A stretch of 6,272 nucleotides of DNA. Origin: UBA647 sp964400545. GTDB taxonomy: Bacteria; Acidobacteriota; Aminicenantia; UBA2199. The translations under genes and the position numbers were made by a program. The notes beneath the pieces are model-generated. The model had not been told where the DNA came from, ran no database searches, and was given only the letters and a program-made list of their open reading frames with translations. The stretch is taken from contig CAYNUG010000127.1 in NCBI GenBank assembly GCA_964400545.1, forward strand, positions 1 to 6,272. Reading direction: 5' to 3'. Below, in pieces: positions 1 through 6,272 of the stretch (positions are counted from its first letter, which is position 1; every line of letters begins with the position of its first letter).

Positions 1-450
1 AGAAGATTCCAGATCTTGTATCGTAGTGATAGTTTGCTTGTTGTTGATGATTATGCTCATCATCCGACCGAGATAAAGGCTACCCTTAACATGGCGAATC
101 ATGGTGGGTTCCGGAGGGTCATTGCTGTATTCCAACCTCATAGATTTACCAGACTTGAGAATCTTATGGATGAATTCGCTTCCTCATTTGATAGATCGGA
201 TATAGTCGTATTGGCAAAGTTATATAGTGCTAATCAAAAAGAGATCGCCGGTGTCAATAGCGGAGCGTTAGCGGAATTGATAAAGGAAAAGAATTGCTGC
301 GAAGTGTTACATTTTGGTGTTAATGAGGATCTTGTGTCATATTTGAGAAAAGAAGCAGGATATGGTGATGCTATCCTTTTTCTCTCTGCTGGAGATTTGA
401 CAAAAACTGCTCATTCATTTGCGAAAATAATGGAGTCGGAGAATAAATGA
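1..450 (+). CDS. murC: UDP-N-acetylmuramate--L-alanine ligase (MurC), C-terminal part, 5' end off window
   Basis: MurC is the cytoplasmic ATP-dependent ligase that adds L-alanine to UDP-N-acetylmuramic acid, the first step of the peptidoglycan stem peptide. The reading frame is open from base 1, so only the last 149 residues are present. Compared with the usual length of about 450-490 residues, some 300 N-terminal residues, including the ATP P-loop and central domain, lie upstream. The remainder is the C-terminal Mur ligase domain. It begins with RRFQ, followed by the family hallmark DDYAHHPTE at visible residues 16-24 (bases 46-72), then FQPHRFTR and a LYSANQKEIAGV segment matching the MurC pattern of tyrosine followed by a GV loop. 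DDYxHHPTE with FQPHRFTR is specific to MurC/Mpl rather than MurD, E or F. The position directly before ftsQ favours MurC over Mpl. The stop codon overlaps the ftsQ start (ATGA). A TTG at 16 is internal and not a start. Confidence 0.96.
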   Translation, partial: RRFQILYRSDSLLVVDDYAHHPTEIKATLNMANHGGFRRVIAVFQPHRFTRLENLMDEFASSFDRSDIVVLAKLYSANQKEIAGVNSGALAELIKEKNCCEVLHFGVNEDLVSYLRKEAGYGDAILFLSAGDLTKTAHSFAKIMESENK

Positions 451-1256
451 AAAAAATGGCAGGGTATGGTCCTGTTTCCGAGATAGAATTTCTCAGGAAG
501 AATAACAACAGGATGGTAAACAGACAGAAAAAGATCAGAACAATAAAGATCCGGAGTATTCACGTCTTTCTGATGATCATACTTTTTCTGATGTCCGGAT
601 ACGCAGCATACTCGATCGGCAAATTTATGACCGGCTGGGATAAACTGAACATTCGTTCTTTTAAACTTATTAATACTCCGGTTTTCAGAAATGATCAGGT
701 GAAAAGTATAATAAAAAGGTATGGCGGGAATATCCTGACGCTGAATACTAAAGGTCTGAGAAATGATCTGATGAGTATTAAAGAGATACGTGATGTTTCA
801 ATATCCAGAAAACTTCCTTCAACTATCGAAGTAAGATTAAATCTGAGGGAACCGGCTTTCCAATTTCTTTATCAGGGGAAGTATAATGTCATTGATAAGA
901 AAGGTGTAATATTATCTGAGAATGGGAAAAAAGCAGAAGATCTTATGATGATAAGGGATATAACTCCGGAAGATCTTAAAGAAATATTTCCGGGACTTTC
1001 AGGCCTTGTTGACAGGAAAGATATTATTGAATACATCAGTTTTAAAGAACCTTATGGAACGGCATTGAAATTAAAGGGAACGAGTGAAATATTTTATACA
1101 GGAAATGAAGTTGATCTTTTGAAATTGAAGCAATATCTGAAAATTAGAAAAAAACTTGGTTATGATCCGGGAACAATCAAGAGTGTTGATCTCAGATTCA
1201 GGAATAGATTTTACCTGGAATTTGAAAAGGAGATAATCCAGAACAATGAAAAATAA
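447..1256 (+). CDS. ftsQ: Cell division protein FtsQ/DivIB
   Basis: FtsQ is a bitopic inner-membrane protein that links early and late divisome components through the FtsQ-FtsB-FtsL complex. The 269-residue product has the expected layout. A strongly basic cytoplasmic N-terminus (about residues 1-37) is followed by one hydrophobic membrane segment (about 38-58, HVFLMIILFLMSGYAAYSIG). A POTRA-like domain follows (about 69-136), starting at the NIRSFKLIN strand and ending with the family pattern RKLPSTIEVRLNLREPAF. The beta domain opens with YNVIDKKGVIL (146-156), a typical FtsQ signature. The family diverges quickly in sequence, so the call rests on this architecture, these motifs and the position between murC and ftsA. 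The start at 447 is preferred over an in-frame ATG at 456 because GGAG (438-441) sits 5 nt before it. The gene overlaps murC by 4 nt and ftsA by 11 nt, which suggests translational coupling. Confidence 0.92.
   Translation: MKKMAGYGPVSEIEFLRKNNNRMVNRQKKIRTIKIRSIHVFLMIILFLMSGYAAYSIGKFMTGWDKLNIRSFKLINTPVFRNDQVKSIIKRYGGNILTLNTKGLRNDLMSIKEIRDVSISRKLPSTIEVRLNLREPAFQFLYQGKYNVIDKKGVILSENGKKAEDLMMIRDITPEDLKEIFPGLSGLVDRKDIIEYISFKEPYGTALKLKGTSEIFYTGNEVDLLKLKQYLKIRKKLGYDPGTIKSVDLRFRNRFYLEFEKEIIQNNEK
1227..1233 (+). promoter_or_regulatory. Ribosome binding site of ftsA inside the 3' end of ftsQ
   Basis: AAGGAGA lies within the last ftsQ codons. Its GGAG core ends 13 nt before the ftsA ATG at 1246, somewhat longer than the usual 5-9 nt. 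An in-frame stop (TAA at 1234-1236) excludes any earlier ftsA start, so the ATG at 1246 is effectively forced despite the long spacing. Confidence 0.6.
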
Positions 1257-2469
1257 TTTTATAGTCGGAATAGATATCGGAACAAAAAAAATAAGTACTA
1301 TCATTGGTCAGGTGAAGACTGAAGATGAGAGGGATGAGATAGAGGTTATAGGATACGGGATATCAGACTCTTCAGGGATAAAAAGGGGAGTTATAGTCGA
1401 TATGAACAAAACTGTTGAAGATATCAAAAGGTCGGTGAAAGAGGCCGAGTTGACAGCAGGTGTCGAGGTTGAATCAGCATATATTAATATTTCCGGAAGT
1501 CATGTCCAGTCAATAAGTGCAAAAGGGAGCATCAATATCTCGGGTGGAAGGAACAGGGAGATAACAAAGGATGATGTTGACAGGGCGGTTACTCACGGGA
1601 GTAGTATTATGCTTCCCAATAATAAGGATATTCTTCATGTTCTCCCGCAGGAATTTATTATCGATACTCAGGATGACATAAAAAATCCAATCGGTATGAC
1701 GGGAAACAGTCTTGAGGTGTATATACTTATTGTTACAGCATCAAAAGCTGCAACAAGGAATCTTCTGATCTGTCTGAAAAAAGCAAGGATCGATGTGCTG
1801 AAAATGGTACTTTCACACATAGCCACCGCAGAGGCGGTCTTGACTCCGGATGAGAAAGAGCTTGGTGTTGCTTTGATAGATATAGGAGGAGGGACTACAG
1901 ATTTCTCAATCTATGAGAAAGGTGCTTTGAAATTTTCTTCTACTATCGGTGTCGGTGGATTTAATTTCACGAATGATCTTGCAATCGGGACAAGAACCCC
2001 AATTGATAAAGCAGAGATTATAAAAAGAAAGTATGGTATGGGGATGGATACGAATCTCAGGAATCAGAATATTGAAATACCAAGTGTGGGCGGAAAGAAG
2101 ATGAGATTGATCAATCCTTCACTATTAACTGAAATATTAAAACCGAGAGCAGAAGAGATATTTGAAATGATAAGAAATAAGATCGAACAGGAAGGGCTCG
2201 AAAATAAAATAAATGCAGGAGTGGTACTGACCGGAGGTACTTCACAGCTTGATGGACTTCTGGAAGTAGCTGATGAGATATTCTCAACTCCGGTGAGAAT
2301 TGGGAGACCTACAGGACTCGGAGGATTGATCGACAAGGTGAATACACCCGATTTCTCAACTTCACTCGGGCTTATCAAGTACGGATTGCTGGATATGAGG
2401 AACAGAGGTGTAATGCCCGATTCCTCAAGTGGTTTTTTTCAGAAGGTTAGGGAATTTATAGGATTTTAG
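1246..2469 (+). CDS. ftsA: Cell division protein FtsA (actin-like FtsZ membrane anchor)
   Basis: FtsA is an ATP-binding actin homologue that tethers FtsZ filaments to the cytoplasmic membrane and recruits later divisome proteins. At 407 residues it is close to the usual 400-440. The actin-fold landmarks are present in order: phosphate-1 loop GIDIGTKK (8-15); the FtsA-specific 1C subdomain, about residues 85-160, including YINISGSHVQS; phosphate-2 motif LIDIGGGTTDF (210-220); and adenosine motif VVLTGGTSQLDGL (326-338). The last 11 residues, FFQKVREFIGF (397-407), form a plausible amphipathic membrane-targeting helix, as expected for FtsA and absent from MreB or DnaK relatives. The gene overlaps ftsQ by 11 nt in a different frame, and its TAG stop lies within the ftsZ ribosome binding site. 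This arrangement fits stoichiometric co-expression with ftsZ. Confidence 0.97.
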   Translation: MKNNFIVGIDIGTKKISTIIGQVKTEDERDEIEVIGYGISDSSGIKRGVIVDMNKTVEDIKRSVKEAELTAGVEVESAYINISGSHVQSISAKGSINISGGRNREITKDDVDRAVTHGSSIMLPNNKDILHVLPQEFIIDTQDDIKNPIGMTGNSLEVYILIVTASKAATRNLLICLKKARIDVLKMVLSHIATAEAVLTPDEKELGVALIDIGGGTTDFSIYEKGALKFSSTIGVGGFNFTNDLAIGTRTPIDKAEIIKRKYGMGMDTNLRNQNIEIPSVGGKKMRLINPSLLTEILKPRAEEIFEMIRNKIEQEGLENKINAGVVLTGGTSQLDGLLEVADEIFSTPVRIGRPTGLGGLIDKVNTPDFSTSLGLIKYGLLDMRNRGVMPDSSSGFFQKVREFIGF

Positions 2470-2473
2470 GAGG
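2468..2473 (+). promoter_or_regulatory. Strong ribosome binding site of ftsZ overlapping the ftsA stop
   Basis: AGGAGG is a perfect match to the anti-Shine-Dalgarno core, 4 nt before the ftsZ ATG at 2478. Its first two bases are the last two bases of the ftsA TAG stop. It is the strongest site in the window, in line with the high FtsZ level a cell needs relative to FtsA and FtsQ. Confidence 0.85.
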
Positions 2474-2477
2474 AAAA

Positions 2478-3767
2478 ATGAGTGATGAAGTTAAGATAAC
2501 TTTAAAGAAAAAAAGAAAGGATGGAGCTATACTTAAAGTTCTTGGTCTGGGTGGAGGCGGTGGAAATGCCATAAACAGGATGATCGACGAGAACCTGTCC
2601 GGTGTGGAATTCATTGCAATTAATACTGATACTCAGGATTTGTCCAATATCAAATCCCCGTCACTTACCCTACAGATCGGAGAGAAGCTAACAAAAGGGA
2701 GAGGGAGCGGATCGAATCCGGAGATCGGGATGAAAGCGGCTCTGGAAAGCACTGAGATGATCACAGATATGCTTGAAGGATCTGATATGATCTTTATTAC
2801 AGCAGGAATGGGAGGTGGGACAGGTACCGGAGCATCCCAGGTTATTGCAAATCATGCTGCTTCAATGGGGATTCTGACAGTGGCAGTAGTAACCAAACCT
2901 TTCGATTTTGAAGGAAAGCACAGAATGGAAACTGCCGAGAGCGGGATCAAAAGTCTCCTTGAAAGTGTTGATGCAATTATTGTTATACCTAATGAAAAAT
3001 TGTTTGAGCTTGATGACGAGCAAATTCCTTTAAAAGATTCATATAAAAAGGTCGATGAAGTATTGTTGAGAGCAGTAAGGGGAATCTCTGATATTATAAA
3101 TACATCGGGGATGCAGAATGTTGATTTCGCTGATGTGAAAACCACTATGGCTGAGAAGGGAATGACAATGATGGGCACGGGCGAGTCAAAGGGTGAGAAC
3201 AGAGCAGAGGAAGCGGTCAATAAAGCGCTTAACTCACCGCTGCTTGACAATATTTCGATAAATGGCGCTACGGGGCTTCTATTCAATATTACAACTTCAG
3301 CGACAATGCCATTGAGGCGGGATGAATTGAAGGTTATTGCCGAAACGATCAATGCCGAAGTGTCACCGGATGTTAAGAGCAAATTCGGTGTTGTAGAAGA
3401 TGATAATATGGGAGAAATGATCAGAGTAACAGTAATTGCCACTGGTTTTGAAAATGGTGGAAAGAAAAAACTTATTCCTAAAACAATGCGCGAGAATGAT
3501 TTGTTCCCGGTTACTCCTCCGCAGATGAATTCGCCGCACAGGGTAGATACAGATAATGTTTCCAGCAAGGATTTTATGAGGAAGAACATTCCATCAAATA
3601 TTCCTTATCAGTTTGAAAGATCAATTACTCCGGCAGATCTGGCCGATGTAAATCCAGGATATATAAATGAAGGAATATTTCCCGGACTGACAAAAAAGCA
3701 TTCCGGTGAAAATGAAGAGGATGAATTGGACATACCGACTTTCCAAAGAGAGAAAAAATCGGAGTAA
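2478..3767 (+). CDS. ftsZ: Cell division protein FtsZ (tubulin-like GTPase)
   Basis: FtsZ is the cytoplasmic GTPase that assembles the division ring. The 429-residue protein carries all core motifs: nucleotide-binding loop GLGGGGGNAINRM (23-35); AINTDTQDL (48-55); GRGSGSNPEIG (74-84); tubulin signature GGGTGTG (112-118); VTKPFDFEG (138-146); and the synergy (T7) loop NVDFADV (214-220). Its two aspartates, D216 and D219, are the catalytic residues completing the GTP site of the adjacent subunit, so the protein should be an active GTPase. MGTGESKGENRAEEA (232-246) is typical of FtsZ. The globular domain ends near residue 325. A variable linker of about 85-90 residues follows, then an acidic stretch and the C-terminal peptide DIPTFQREK (418-426) that binds FtsA. 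The FtsA gene is immediately upstream. The start at 2478 has a near-perfect ribosome binding site. The end of the gene contains the ribosome binding site of the next gene. Confidence 0.99.
   Translation: MSDEVKITLKKKRKDGAILKVLGLGGGGGNAINRMIDENLSGVEFIAINTDTQDLSNIKSPSLTLQIGEKLTKGRGSGSNPEIGMKAALESTEMITDMLEGSDMIFITAGMGGGTGTGASQVIANHAASMGILTVAVVTKPFDFEGKHRMETAESGIKSLLESVDAIIVIPNEKLFELDDEQIPLKDSYKKVDEVLLRAVRGISDIINTSGMQNVDFADVKTTMAEKGMTMMGTGESKGENRAEEAVNKALNSPLLDNISINGATGLLFNITTSATMPLRRDELKVIAETINAEVSPDVKSKFGVVEDDNMGEMIRVTVIATGFENGGKKKLIPKTMRENDLFPVTPPQMNSPHRVDTDNVSSKDFMRKNIPSNIPYQFERSITPADLADVNPGYINEGIFPGLTKKHSGENEEDELDIPTFQREKKSE
3761..3764 (+). promoter_or_regulatory. Ribosome binding site of hutI within the last ftsZ codons
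   Basis: GGAG lies directly before the ftsZ TAA stop (3765-3767), with a 9-nt spacer to the hutI ATG at 3774. Ribosomes ending ftsZ would pass over it, which favours translational coupling of hutI to ftsZ. Confidence 0.6.
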
Positions 3768-3773
3768 CCTGTA

Positions 3774-5048
3774 ATGATTGAAATAGATCTTCTCATTAAA
3801 AATGTTAAAGAATTAGTAAACCCTGCTTCAGATGAAGTGGTGAGAGGAAAGGAACTGAATTCTATAAGAATATCAAGGAACCTTTGGATAGGGTCAACCG
3901 GAGAGATCATTACTTTTCTTGGTTTTGAGAAGCAGTTTAACGAAAATTGTGTTCTTAAAAGTGGAGCCACAATTATAGACGGGTCAAAGTTTGTAGCTCT
4001 TCCGGGTCTGGTCGACCCTCATACCCATCTCCCTTTTGCTGATACAAGACAGGATGAATTCAGACAAAAACTTCAAGGTGTAAGTTATCAGGAAATAGCA
4101 TCAAAAGGAGGCGGGATCAAAGGAAGTGTCCGCAAAACAAGAGAAATAAGTTTGGATGAATTAATTTCACAGAGTGAATGGCGTCTTAATATAATGCTGC
4201 TTTCCGGTAGTACTACCGTGGAAGCAAAAAGTGGGTATGGGCTTGATCTGGAGAACGAATTAAAACAGTTGGAAGCAATAAAAGTGTTGAATTCTTTTCA
4301 TCCTGTAGATCTTGTACCTACCTTTCTCGGTGCACATGAAATACCCGAAGAATATTCCGGAAGGAATATGGATTTTCTAAAATTTCTTATAAATGATGTG
4401 GTCCCGAGAGTAAAAGATGAAGATCTGGCAGAATTCGGAGATATATTTTGTGAAGACGGATATTTTTCCTATGACGAATCGGAATACTATCTTGAAGAAC
4501 TTAAGAAGAACGGATTTAAGTTGAAAGTTCATGCGGATGAATTCAGATCAAATAATGGAGCAATACTGGCAGTAAAGAAAGGGGCGGTATCAGCGGAGCA
4601 CCTGATCGAAATAACGGATGAGGAGATAGGTGTTATTGCGGGATCGGATACGGCAGCAGTTCTGCTTCCGGGAGTTTCATTTTTTCTTAAGATGGATAAA
4701 TATGCACCGATTAGAAAGCTGATTGAGGAGAATGCGATTGTTGCGCTCGGATCAGATTTTAATCCGGGAAGTTCCATGATCTCTTCCCAGTTTTTCATAT
4801 TTCATCTGGGTATTTTTGAAATGGGTCTGACAATAGAGGAAGCTCTGAATACTGTAACAATAAATGCAGCATATTCGATAAACAGAGAGAAAAATGTCGG
4901 TTCTATCTGCATAGGGAAAAAAATGGATATTATCCTTGCCGATGTTCCCGACTACAGTTATCTTGCATATCATCTCGGTTTCAATCCATTTAAAACTATA
5001 ATAAAATCGGGCGAAGTAGTTGTAGATGATGGAAATCTGAATTTTTGA
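3774..5048 (+). CDS. hutI: Imidazolonepropionase (HutI)
   Basis: HutI hydrolyses 4-imidazolone-5-propionate to N-formimino-L-glutamate, the third step of histidine degradation, in the cytoplasm. The 424 residues match the family length (about 400-420) and the amidohydrolase TIM-barrel fold with one divalent metal. Visible landmarks are the metal-binding DPHTHLPFADTR (81-92, H83 and H85), the HutI-specific GGGIKGSVRKTRE (112-124), KSGYGLD (152-158), FLGAHEIPEEY (184-194, H188), DIFCEDGYFS (223-232), KVHADEF (251-257, H253), SAEHL (273-277, H276) and LGSDFNPGSS (325-334, catalytic/metal D328). GGGI, AHEIP and DFNPGS distinguish HutI from other amidohydrolases such as dihydroorotase or guanine deaminase. 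No key residue is missing. It starts 6 nt after ftsZ. No other histidine-degradation gene (hutH, hutU, hutG, ftcD) is in the window, so its partners must lie elsewhere or the enzyme acts apart from a complete local pathway. Confidence 0.95.
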   Translation: MIEIDLLIKNVKELVNPASDEVVRGKELNSIRISRNLWIGSTGEIITFLGFEKQFNENCVLKSGATIIDGSKFVALPGLVDPHTHLPFADTRQDEFRQKLQGVSYQEIASKGGGIKGSVRKTREISLDELISQSEWRLNIMLLSGSTTVEAKSGYGLDLENELKQLEAIKVLNSFHPVDLVPTFLGAHEIPEEYSGRNMDFLKFLINDVVPRVKDEDLAEFGDIFCEDGYFSYDESEYYLEELKKNGFKLKVHADEFRSNNGAILAVKKGAVSAEHLIEITDEEIGVIAGSDTAAVLLPGVSFFLKMDKYAPIRKLIEENAIVALGSDFNPGSSMISSQFFIFHLGIFEMGLTIEEALNTVTINAAYSINREKNVGSICIGKKMDIILADVPDYSYLAYHLGFNPFKTIIKSGEVVVDDGNLNF

Positions 5049-5071
5049 ATTTCAATAAAATTTTCCCTTTA

Positions 5072-5080
5072 TGGTACAAT
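5072..5080 (+). promoter_or_regulatory. Possible extended -10 promoter upstream of the MEMO gene
   Basis: In the 54-nt gap between hutI and the MEMO start, TGGTACAAT resembles a sigma-70 extended -10 element: TGn followed by TACAAT, 5 of 6 matches to TATAAT. A -35 match is poor (TTCAAT at 5051-5056 with an 18-nt spacer, 3 of 6). Transcription would begin near 5087, leaving only a few bases before the ribosome binding site. The region is AT-rich and the consensus of this organism is unknown, so this is tentative. No stem-loop with a T-tract that would act as a terminator for hutI is visible in the same gap. Confidence 0.35.
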
Positions 5081-5092
5081 TTCTCTAAAAAT

Positions 5093-5097
5093 GGAGG
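5093..5097 (+). promoter_or_regulatory. Ribosome binding site that sets the MEMO start at 5103
   Basis: GGAGG lies 5 nt before the ATG at 5103. It overlaps an in-frame ATG at 5091, which itself has no purine-rich site upstream (the preceding bases are TTTCTCTAAAA). The spacing supports 5103 as the true start. Confidence 0.75.
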
Positions 5098-5102
5098 ATT
5101 TA

Positions 5103-5906
5103 ATGATAAGATATCCGTCTGTTGCAGGAATGTTTTACTCGGGCGACAGACAGACCTTGAGAAGTGATGTTCAGAATTTTATGTTTACTTCGAAAGATAG
5201 GATAAAGGTAAAGGGATTAATATCTCCTCATGCCGGATATATATACTCGGGAAAATGTGCAGGGAAAGGTTACGGGTCGATAGAAATTCCTGACAGGATA
5301 ATCATTTTCGGAGTAAATCATAATGGAATCGGACATCCAATGGCCATAGATGGTAACAATAAATGGAATACTCCTCTCGGGGATATTGAAATTGATAATG
5401 AATTGCGGGCTGCTCTTTTGGAGAAGAGTGAGGTTTTTAAGATAGATTCAATTTCGTCTTCAGAGGAACATTCACTTGAGGTACAGATACCTTTTATTCA
5501 GGTGCAAAATCCGGAAGCGAAGATCCTTCCTCTAACAATAGGAACACATGATAGAGAAATATTGAGGAAAGGAGGGCTTGAGATCGGGAAGATCATAAAA
5601 GATAGTAATGATGATATCCTGATGATTGCTTCGACCGATATGAGTCACTATATAAGTGCGGAGGAAGCAAGAATACTGGATTCTCTTGCAATTGAAAGAA
5701 TAAAGGCACTTGATCCGGACGGGCTTTTTGAAATTGTATATTCGAAGAATATTTCTATGTGCGGGGTATCTCCGGTCTATATGATGATGACAGTGGCAAA
5801 AGTGCTGGGTGGAACAAAAGGTGAGGTAATTGAATATACTAATTCAGGGTATGCCAGTGGCGATTTTGACCAGGTCGTAGGGTATCTTAGTGCCTATATT
5901 GATTGA
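5103..5906 (+). CDS. MEMO1-like protein (AmmeMemoRadiSam system protein B family)
   Basis: This is a bacterial member of the MEMO family, related to human MEMO1 and structurally to class III extradiol dioxygenases. The bacterial biochemical role is not established. Human MEMO1 has been reported to bind copper or iron. From the start at 5103 the protein has 267 residues, a normal size, and opens with the family's usual IRYPSVAGMFY; starting at 5091 would add only MEDL. Conserved pieces are SPHAGYIYSG (41-50, H43), FGVNHNG (69-75, H73), EEHSLEVQIPF (121-131), ASTDMSHY (176-183) and CGVSP (220-224, C220). H43, H73 and C220 appear to correspond to the His-His-Cys metal site of MEMO1. Bacterial and archaeal homologues often sit beside an AMMECR1-domain gene and a radical SAM gene, but neither is seen within this window. 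It follows hutI by 54 nt and is followed after 2 nt by another gene, suggesting co-translation with that gene. Confidence 0.92.
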   Translation: MIRYPSVAGMFYSGDRQTLRSDVQNFMFTSKDRIKVKGLISPHAGYIYSGKCAGKGYGSIEIPDRIIIFGVNHNGIGHPMAIDGNNKWNTPLGDIEIDNELRAALLEKSEVFKIDSISSSEEHSLEVQIPFIQVQNPEAKILPLTIGTHDREILRKGGLEIGKIIKDSNDDILMIASTDMSHYISAEEARILDSLAIERIKALDPDGLFEIVYSKNISMCGVSPVYMMMTVAKVLGGTKGEVIEYTNSGYASGDFDQVVGYLSAYID

Positions 5907-5908
5907 TA

Positions 5909-6272
5909 ATGTTGAAATTCTTATACGCCGATGAGTTAAAAAATATATTTACGGTTTATGGTACTTATTATGATATTATGACCCGGGATGGGGCAAAGGT
6001 TTCCTGCAGAAATATCCTTGAAATATTTAAAAAAAATTATTTTAATCTTTTACCGGATCCATTGACCATTTCCACATCAAAGCCTGATTCCATCTTTGTG
6101 ATGATGAATCCCGGTTCTTCAGAACCGAAGCAGTTTGGATTTCGTGAACCGGTAATTCCCATTGCAGAGGTTCCGGCTAATCTTTCATCGCTTGAAATGG
6201 TATTTGCAAAACCTGATGTTACTCAATATCAGGTCATGAGGATCATGTCGGAGATGAATTGGGATCATGTCC
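5909..6272 (+). CDS. Uncharacterised protein, possibly DUF1643-like, 3' end off window
   Basis: An uninterrupted frame of 121 codons begins with ATG 2 nt after the MEMO stop and reaches the right edge without a stop, so the protein is incomplete. Codon use matches the neighbouring genes, which supports a real gene. No clear ribosome binding site precedes it, so translation may be coupled to the MEMO gene through the TGATAATG junction; an in-frame TTG at 5903 is a less likely start, and a TGA at 5900-5902 blocks earlier ones. There is no signal peptide or membrane segment. The most distinctive part is SIFVMMNPGSSEPK (61-74), a hydrophobic strand ending in a MNPGSS loop, followed by KPDVTQYQVMRIM (101-113) and a tryptophan near the edge. 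This resembles the LNPSTAD...DPT...R pattern of DUF1643 proteins, whose function is unknown. The match is from memory of motifs and is weak; the gene could belong to another uncharacterised family. Confidence 0.7.
   Translation, partial: MLKFLYADELKNIFTVYGTYYDIMTRDGAKVSCRNILEIFKKNYFNLLPDPLTISTSKPDSIFVMMNPGSSEPKQFGFREPVIPIAEVPANLSSLEMVFAKPDVTQYQVMRIMSEMNWDHV

Noticed and set aside
1071..1304. Minus-strand open frame across the ftsQ/ftsA junction
   Set aside because: Antisense to two supported genes, low-complexity hydrophobic composition, no motif or ribosome binding site support.
2852..3589. Long open frame (245 codons) on the minus strand inside ftsZ
   Set aside because: It is the antisense shadow of ftsZ: rich in serine, isoleucine and leucine with no family resemblance, while the + strand encodes an unmistakable FtsZ.
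5032..5053. Weak inverted repeat GAAAT/ATTTC at the end of hutI as a possible terminator
   Set aside because: Only 5 AT-rich base pairs with a 12-nt loop and no GC stem or clean T-run; too weak to call.
447..5906. Frequent TCCGG/CCGGA pentamers scattered through the genes, considered as a dispersed repeat or uptake-type signal
   Set aside because: They occur mostly in frame with preferred proline (CCG), serine and glycine codons, show no fixed extended consensus or spacing, and are best explained by codon use.
5103..5906. A complete AmmeMemoRadiSam locus
   Set aside because: Only the MEMO component is visible; neither an AMMECR1 domain nor a radical SAM CxxxCxxC motif occurs in the window.
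6111..6127. Inverted repeat (CGGTTCT, 2-nt centre, AGAACCG) that could form a stem-loop
   Set aside because: It lies inside an open coding frame, encodes the NPGSSEP segment, and has no following T-tract, so it is not a terminator; probably a chance result of codon choice.

Overview
This is the end of a bacterial division and cell-wall (dcw) gene cluster followed by unrelated-looking metabolic and uncharacterised genes, all on the + strand and almost gapless. The order is murC (3' end only), ftsQ/divIB, ftsA, ftsZ, hutI (imidazolonepropionase), a MEMO-family gene, and the 5' part of a gene with weak resemblance to DUF1643 proteins that runs off the right edge.

Organism: a bacterium with peptidoglycan and FtsZ-based division. 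The sequence is AT-rich by eye, uses many AGA/AGG arginine codons, and has clear GGAG/AGGAGG ribosome binding sites before most genes. The compact murC-ftsQ-ftsA-ftsZ order, without murB or ddl between murC and ftsQ, is common in the Bacteroidetes/FCB part of the tree. The strong Shine-Dalgarno sites argue against a typical Bacteroidetes genome. A less-studied FCB-type or candidate phylum is a reasonable guess, but the sequence alone does not settle it.

Layout: positions 1-3767 hold the division block. MurC adds L-alanine to UDP-MurNAc, FtsQ is the membrane-anchored divisome scaffold, FtsA tethers FtsZ to the membrane, and FtsZ polymerises into the ring. murC/ftsQ overlap by 4 nt, ftsQ/ftsA overlap by 11 nt, and the ftsA stop codon lies inside the ftsZ ribosome binding site, so the block is probably one translationally coupled operon. 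hutI starts 6 nt after ftsZ, with its ribosome binding site inside the last ftsZ codons, and therefore appears to be joined to the same transcript. A 54-nt gap follows, holding a possible extended -10 promoter and no evident terminator, and then the MEMO gene, whose best start is at 5103. The last gene begins 2 nt after the MEMO stop.

No RNA genes, mobile elements, CRISPR arrays or long repeats were seen, and no gene-free stretch exceeds 60 bases. Most of the window is ordinary core genome. The points worth a second look are the attachment of a lone histidine-degradation gene to the division operon and the tight pairing of MEMO with an uncharacterised gene.
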